Of a stretch of 64,000 nt of DNA, positions 60,257-64,000 are shown piece after piece. The translations under genes and the position numbers were made by a program. The stretch lies in contig CAZRBG010000030.1 in NCBI GenBank assembly GCA_964598225.1, positions 3,670 to 67,669 of the forward strand. The letters run 5' to 3'. The notes beneath the pieces were generated by a model. That model made no database searches. It worked only from the letters and a program-made list of their open reading frames with translations, and was not told where the DNA came from. Source of the DNA: SG8-4 sp964598225. GTDB taxonomy: Bacteria; Planctomycetota; Phycisphaerae; Sedimentisphaerales; Anaerobacaceae. Within the stretch, counting starts at the first letter, position 1; every line of letters begins with the position of its first letter.

Positions 60257-62140
60257 ATGAACATGCGGGAATTCAACTGGAAAGAGGCCTATAAAGACAA
60301 GATAAAGACGGCGCCGCTGGCGATGAGAGCGGTCCAGTCCGGCGACAGTATATTCATCGGGACCGGTTGCGCTCAGCCGCAGCACCTTGTAAATGCACTC
60401 GTCGAACATGCCGACAACATCTATGACGCTCATATAGTGCATCTGCTAACCGTCGGAACAGCTCCTTACGCCGACGAGAGGTTCCGCGAGAAGTTCAAGA
60501 TGAACAGCTTTTTCATCGCCGAAAACGTCCGTGACGCCTTTGCCAGAGGCATCGGAGACTACACGCCCATATTCCTGTCGGAGATACCGACTGAATTCGA
60601 GAGCGGCAGAATCCCCGTGGACGTGGCGCTGATCAGCGTTACGCCGCCGGACGCAAACGGCCTTTGCAGCCTCGGCGTGTCGGTCGACATCGTCCAGGCG
60701 GCTGTGGCAAACGCAAAGTACGTGATAGCACAGGTCAACGAGCGGATGCCTCGTACTTTCGGCAATTGCTTTGTCCATGTTAATAAGATCGACATGCTGG
60801 TTCCGCACGATGAGGACATAGTCGAGATTCCAATACCCGAGTCGGATGAAACACTGGAAAGCATAGGCCAGAATATCGCCAGGCTCGTCGAGGACGGCAG
60901 CACCATCGAATGCGGCATCGGACGCATACCCCAGGCGCTGGCGAAGTCCCTGAAAGATAAGAAAGACCTCGGCGTACATACGGAAATGTTCAGCGACTGG
61001 ATTATAGACCTCGTCGAGTGCGGAGCGATCACTTGCGCGAAGAAGACGCTTAATCGCGGCAAGATCATCGCCAGCTTCTGCATGGGCTCGCGACGGCTTT
61101 ATGACTACATCGACAATAATCCGTTCTTCGAATTCTATCCCACCGAATATGTTAACGACGTCTTCAATATAAGTCGTCACGATAAGATGGTGGGGATCAA
61201 CGTCGGGCTGGAGATCGATCTGACGGGCCAGGTCTGTGCCGATTCGTTGGGCTATCAATTCTACAGCGGCATCGGCGGACAGGTTGATTTCATTCGCGGC
61301 GCCGCACGCAGCAGAGGGGGCAAGGCGATAATCGCGATGCCATCTACCGCCAGGGACGGTACGGTCAGCAGGATCGTGCCGGCCTTGACCAAAGGCGCAG
61401 GGGTTGTGACTACCCGCGGCGACGTCCACTACGTGGTCACCGAATTCGGAACGGCATATCTGCACGGCAAGAGCATCCGAGAAAGGTGCATGGACCTGAT
61501 CAACATCGCGCATCCCAAGTTCAGGAATGAACTCATCCAGGCGGCCAAAGAGCAGAAATATATCTACGAAGACCAGATCGAGCTTCCCTGGGATCAGGTA
61601 ACATATCCCAGAGAGCTTGAGCACTACGATACGCTGCGAAACGGAACCCAGATATTCTTCAGACCCGTTAAGCCTACCGACGAGCCGGCTCTGTCGGAAA
61701 TGCTGTATTCGCTGAGCGAGAGATCCGTTCAGAAGCGATATATGACCCACACGATGAAGTTCCCGCATAAGGACGTACAACAATTGACCAATATCGATTA
61801 TCGCCGGGATATAACAATCGTGGGGACCGTACCCGGCGTCTCCGGCGACGAAATAGTCGCGATCGCACAGTATTTCCTCGACCCCAAGAGCCAAACAGCC
61901 GAAGTCGCCTTCCTCGTGCAGGATGAATGGCAGAAAAAGGGTATGGGAACTCTGCTGTTGAATTACATTACCGATATCGCCAGGAAACGAGGTGTCAAGC
62001 GGTTCCACGCCACAGTACTGCCGGAAAACAAACCTATGCTGGCGGTCTTTCACAACTCGGGATACAGGGTGAACACCGAATTCGACGGAGACGTTTACAG
62101 CATATCTTACGACCTGGAAAAGCATCAGCGGGAGGATTAG
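60257..62140 (+). CDS. Acetyl-CoA hydrolase/CoA-transferase family protein fused to GNAT acetyltransferase
   Basis: A 627-residue fusion. Residues about 15-450 are a CoA-transferase of the 4-hydroxybutyrate/acetate type (SIFIGTGCAQPQHLVNAL, GYQFYSGIGGQVDFIRGAARS with the G-x-G-G loop, VVTEFGTAYLHGKSIRERC). Residues about 475-627 are a GNAT domain: IFFRPVKPTDEPALSEMLYSL, then AEVAFLVQDEWQKKGMGTLLL, whose Q-K-K-G-M-G is the acetyl-CoA pyrophosphate loop. It could transfer CoA between acids and also acetylate a protein lysine. Such fusions exist, but the position between an acyl-CoA synthetase and a deacetylase suggests local control by acetylation. Confidence 0.88.
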   Translation: MNMREFNWKEAYKDKIKTAPLAMRAVQSGDSIFIGTGCAQPQHLVNALVEHADNIYDAHIVHLLTVGTAPYADERFREKFKMNSFFIAENVRDAFARGIGDYTPIFLSEIPTEFESGRIPVDVALISVTPPDANGLCSLGVSVDIVQAAVANAKYVIAQVNERMPRTFGNCFVHVNKIDMLVPHDEDIVEIPIPESDETLESIGQNIARLVEDGSTIECGIGRIPQALAKSLKDKKDLGVHTEMFSDWIIDLVECGAITCAKKTLNRGKIIASFCMGSRRLYDYIDNNPFFEFYPTEYVNDVFNISRHDKMVGINVGLEIDLTGQVCADSLGYQFYSGIGGQVDFIRGAARSRGGKAIIAMPSTARDGTVSRIVPALTKGAGVVTTRGDVHYVVTEFGTAYLHGKSIRERCMDLINIAHPKFRNELIQAAKEQKYIYEDQIELPWDQVTYPRELEHYDTLRNGTQIFFRPVKPTDEPALSEMLYSLSERSVQKRYMTHTMKFPHKDVQQLTNIDYRRDITIVGTVPGVSGDEIVAIAQYFLDPKSQTAEVAFLVQDEWQKKGMGTLLLNYITDIARKRGVKRFHATVLPENKPMLAVFHNSGYRVNTEFDGDVYSISYDLEKHQRED

Positions 62141-62149
62141 CCCCTTAGA

Positions 62150-63280
62150 ATGACAAAAGCAACTTTTATTTATTCGAAAGAGCTTGAGAAATACCATTAC
62201 CCTTCCGAGCATCCTTTCAACACGGTTCGCGCGCAACAGACCCGAAGTACGGTAAAATCAATGGGATTGCTCTCAGGCCCCGGCATAAGCGAAGCGGCCC
62301 CCGAGCCGGCCGAGAGACTTGTACTCAGGAAGTTTCATACGGGCCGCTATCTTCACACCCTGCAAAGGGCCGCCAAAGGAAAATGGGACACCGAAGCTTT
62401 GTCGATGGGAATCGGCACCGAGGACTGCCCGATATTCGAAGGGCTGTACGACTACGCCGTCCTGGCTACGGGCGGGACTTTGAAAGGAGCCCGCATGCTG
62501 CTGTCCGGGGATGTGGATATTGTCTTCAATCCGTCGGGAGGATACCACCACGCCGGGCCTGAGAAGGCGGCCGGGTTCTGCTATATCAACGACGTGGCTT
62601 TGGCCTGTACAATTCTGCCGGAACAGGGAAAACGTGTGCTGTATCTGGACGTGGACGTGCACCACGGCGACGGCGTGGCATACGCATTTTACGACCGGTC
62701 GGACGTGATGACGATTTCTTTCCACCAGAATCCGAAAACGTTGTTCCCGGGGACCGGTTTCGTAGATGAAACCGGCAAGGGCGCAGGCAGGGGCTACTGC
62801 GTCAACGTTCCCCTTCCGATCGGCACCTACGATCGGGCCTACATGAAAGCGTTTAACTCTGTCGCGCCGCCGTTGATAGAAACATACAGTCCCGACGTAA
62901 TCGTCTTGGAATTGGGCGCCGATGCTCTGTCAGGCGACCCACTTGCGAACCTGTGCCTGACGAACAACGTGTACGAGCTTGTCATAGAATACCTGATGAG
63001 CCTGCACATTCCGATCCTTGCAACGGGTGGCGGCGGCTACAACATAGACAACACCGCCAGGGCGTGGTCGTTTGCCTGGAGCTTATTCTGCAACTGCGAC
63101 AACAGTGACGACATTAGTCACGCAATTGGAGGCGTCCTGCTCGAAACCACCGAATGGCAGGGAGGTCTGCGCGACAGAGAACTGGCCGTAAGCGCCGCCC
63201 AGCGCAAATCGGTAATCCCCGCAATAGAGTCGACAATAAAGCAAATCAAAAAGACCATCTTCCCCATCCACGGTCTTTAG
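62150..63280 (+). CDS. Histone-deacetylase-family protein, AcuC-like
   Basis: A 376-residue zinc deacetylase. The catalytic pair His133-His134 lies in SGGYHHAGPEKAAGFCYINDVA. YLDVDVHHGDGVAYAF gives Asp167/Asp169/His171, Asp169 and His171 being zinc ligands with Asp258 in ELGADALSGDPL. GGGGYN carries the transition-state Tyr. All key residues are present, so activity is expected. AcuC removes acetyl groups from acetyl-CoA synthetase in Bacillus. Here it begins 9 bp after the CoA-transferase/GNAT gene, so it probably reverses that enzyme's acetylation. Confidence 0.92.
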   Translation: MTKATFIYSKELEKYHYPSEHPFNTVRAQQTRSTVKSMGLLSGPGISEAAPEPAERLVLRKFHTGRYLHTLQRAAKGKWDTEALSMGIGTEDCPIFEGLYDYAVLATGGTLKGARMLLSGDVDIVFNPSGGYHHAGPEKAAGFCYINDVALACTILPEQGKRVLYLDVDVHHGDGVAYAFYDRSDVMTISFHQNPKTLFPGTGFVDETGKGAGRGYCVNVPLPIGTYDRAYMKAFNSVAPPLIETYSPDVIVLELGADALSGDPLANLCLTNNVYELVIEYLMSLHIPILATGGGGYNIDNTARAWSFAWSLFCNCDNSDDISHAIGGVLLETTEWQGGLRDRELAVSAAQRKSVIPAIESTIKQIKKTIFPIHGL

Positions 63281-63522
63281 CATCTGCCATGCCCGCATAG
63301 GGATGTCAGCCCTGTGAAAGCATGGGGGACCCAGACGTAGGGCGAGCTTTAGCCCATGGCAAATCAATCTTGAGATAAACTGCATACATGAATAACTCAT
63401 TCAACTTGCGAATTCTTCTTGCCCTGTGCAAAAGGCTGTCTTAGAATTGGTCATAAGATAACTATGTGAAAACTCTGATGCTGGGCAGATGTTCTCGAGT
63501 TTAGCTGTTATTACAACAAAAG

Positions 63523-63912
63523 ATGAGTCAGAAAATCATTGACAATTGGTTGTCGTTAGCTGAATATGATTTGTCAACGGCAGATGATATGTCAAAGGCG
63601 GGGAGATATCTGTATGTTGCCTTCATGTGTCAGCAGGCGATTGAAAAGATCATGAAGGCCTTATATGTAAAACACCACGAATCGACCCCGCCATATACTC
63701 ACAATCTCCTTAGACTCACCAAAGAATTAAGCTTAAAGGACAAAATGAACGCTGAGATGATTGTGACGATTGAAGAATTGAATTCCTACTATATCGAGTC
63801 TCGGTAGACAGAGGACATAGAAGAACTGTCAAAGCTTTTAACGAAGGCTAAGGCTGTTTCTGTCCTGAGTTCAACTAAGGAGCTTTTCGAATGGATCAAG
63901 GCCAGGCTGTAA
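63523..63912 (+). pseudogene. HEPN-domain protein gene with in-frame TAG
   Basis: A 129-codon frame. Residues 1-94 read as a HEPN-domain protein of the MNT-HEPN toxin-antitoxin type (IIDNWLSLAEYDLSTADDMSKAGRYLYVAFMCQQAIEKIMKALYV). At codon 95 there is TAG (63805-63807), after which the same frame continues TEDIEELSKLLTKAKAVSVL and TKELFEWIKARL to TAA. Relatives often have Tyr-Pro at the stop position, so TAT or TAC to TAG is a likely single change. The truncated product lacks the last helix. A 241-bp gap before it shows no gene. Confidence 0.75.
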
Positions 63913-63989
63913 TACGTGAGAAGCTGCTGAGATTCTATCAGTCTGCTAAGGATCGTGCACGAAATAACTTCCCGATTTCATGGGGATAG
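63891..63989 (+). pseudogene. Possible MNT nucleotidyltransferase remnant
   Basis: A frame starting at ATG 63891, overlapping the end of the HEPN frame, reads MDQGQAVIREKLLRFYQSAK and DRARNNFPISWG before TAG at 63987. Small nucleotidyltransferases that partner HEPN proteins start with such a helix and continue to G-x-FGS-x-x-R. Here the codons GGA-TAG-TTC-CGT at the edge could be a decayed GLFG. The window ends 11 bases later, so this cannot be tested. Confidence 0.35.
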
Positions 63990-64000
63990 TTCCGTCGGAA

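Overview
The window looks like part of a Planctomycetota chromosome, probably class Phycisphaerae near the Sedimentisphaerales. This is inferred from gene content, not from a marker gene: a Tat-exported Cys-type sulfatase, Tat-exported Gfo/Idh/MocA oxidoreductases, a VCBS/FG-GAP protein with tandem DUF1080 domains, a large HzsA-like cytochrome c protein fused to a formylglycine-generating-enzyme-like domain, YVTN-propeller cytochromes, and many secreted glycan-active enzymes. No rRNA, tRNA, CRISPR array or transposase gene was found. Small dispersed palindromic repeats are common between genes.

Layout. 0-3.2 kb: partial sulfatase, a clan-A glycoside hydrolase and an internally deleted radical-SAM sulfatase maturase, all on the minus strand. 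3.4-5.3 kb: an AT-rich pair encoding a PLD-type nuclease and an HEPN-like protein, a possible defence cassette. 5.5-7.4 kb: tRNA nucleotidyltransferase/poly(A) polymerase and RsmD. 7.7-12.4 kb (plus): a secreted alpha-helical protein, an AGE-family sugar epimerase and a PfkB-kinase/HAD-phosphatase fusion. 12.4-14.2 kb: an OLD-like ATPase. 14.4-17.0 kb: a MlaE-MlaD-lipoprotein lipid-transport operon without its ATPase. 17.4-20.6 kb: a copper-handling operon (small lipoprotein, TolC/CusC-like channel, multicopper oxidase).

21-45 kb is a carbohydrate locus built around a divergent promoter region near 29.4 kb. Leftward run deoC, Gfo/Idh/MocA, TIM-barrel sugar isomerase/epimerase, a eukaryotic-type hexokinase, a Tat Gfo/Idh/MocA protein and the VCBS-DUF1080 protein. 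Rightward run a GH28-like enzyme, an esterase-like protein and a glycosidase-like protein. Beyond these lie a heparinase II/III-like protein, the HzsA-like/FGE fusion, a YVTN di-haem cytochrome and a GH29 fucosidase. Together they suggest extracellular cleavage of a uronate- and deoxysugar-containing glycan plus an oxidative (3-keto-sugar type) route for the released sugars.

45-53 kb: an orphan MlaD, a minimal MerR-like regulator, a GH130 phosphorylase, a YkgJ-type cysteine-cluster protein, a zinc ribbon, a DUF4160-DUF2442-DUF2442 group in which DUF4160 carries a nonsense codon, and a large unknown secreted protein. 53-64 kb (plus): a DUF72 protein, SerA, a phosphohexomutase, a CDF metal transporter, and an acyl-CoA module in which an ADP-forming acyl-CoA synthetase, a CoA-transferase fused to a GNAT acetyltransferase and an AcuC-like deacetylase lie end to end. 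The right edge holds an HEPN gene with a nonsense codon and a possible nucleotidyltransferase remnant.
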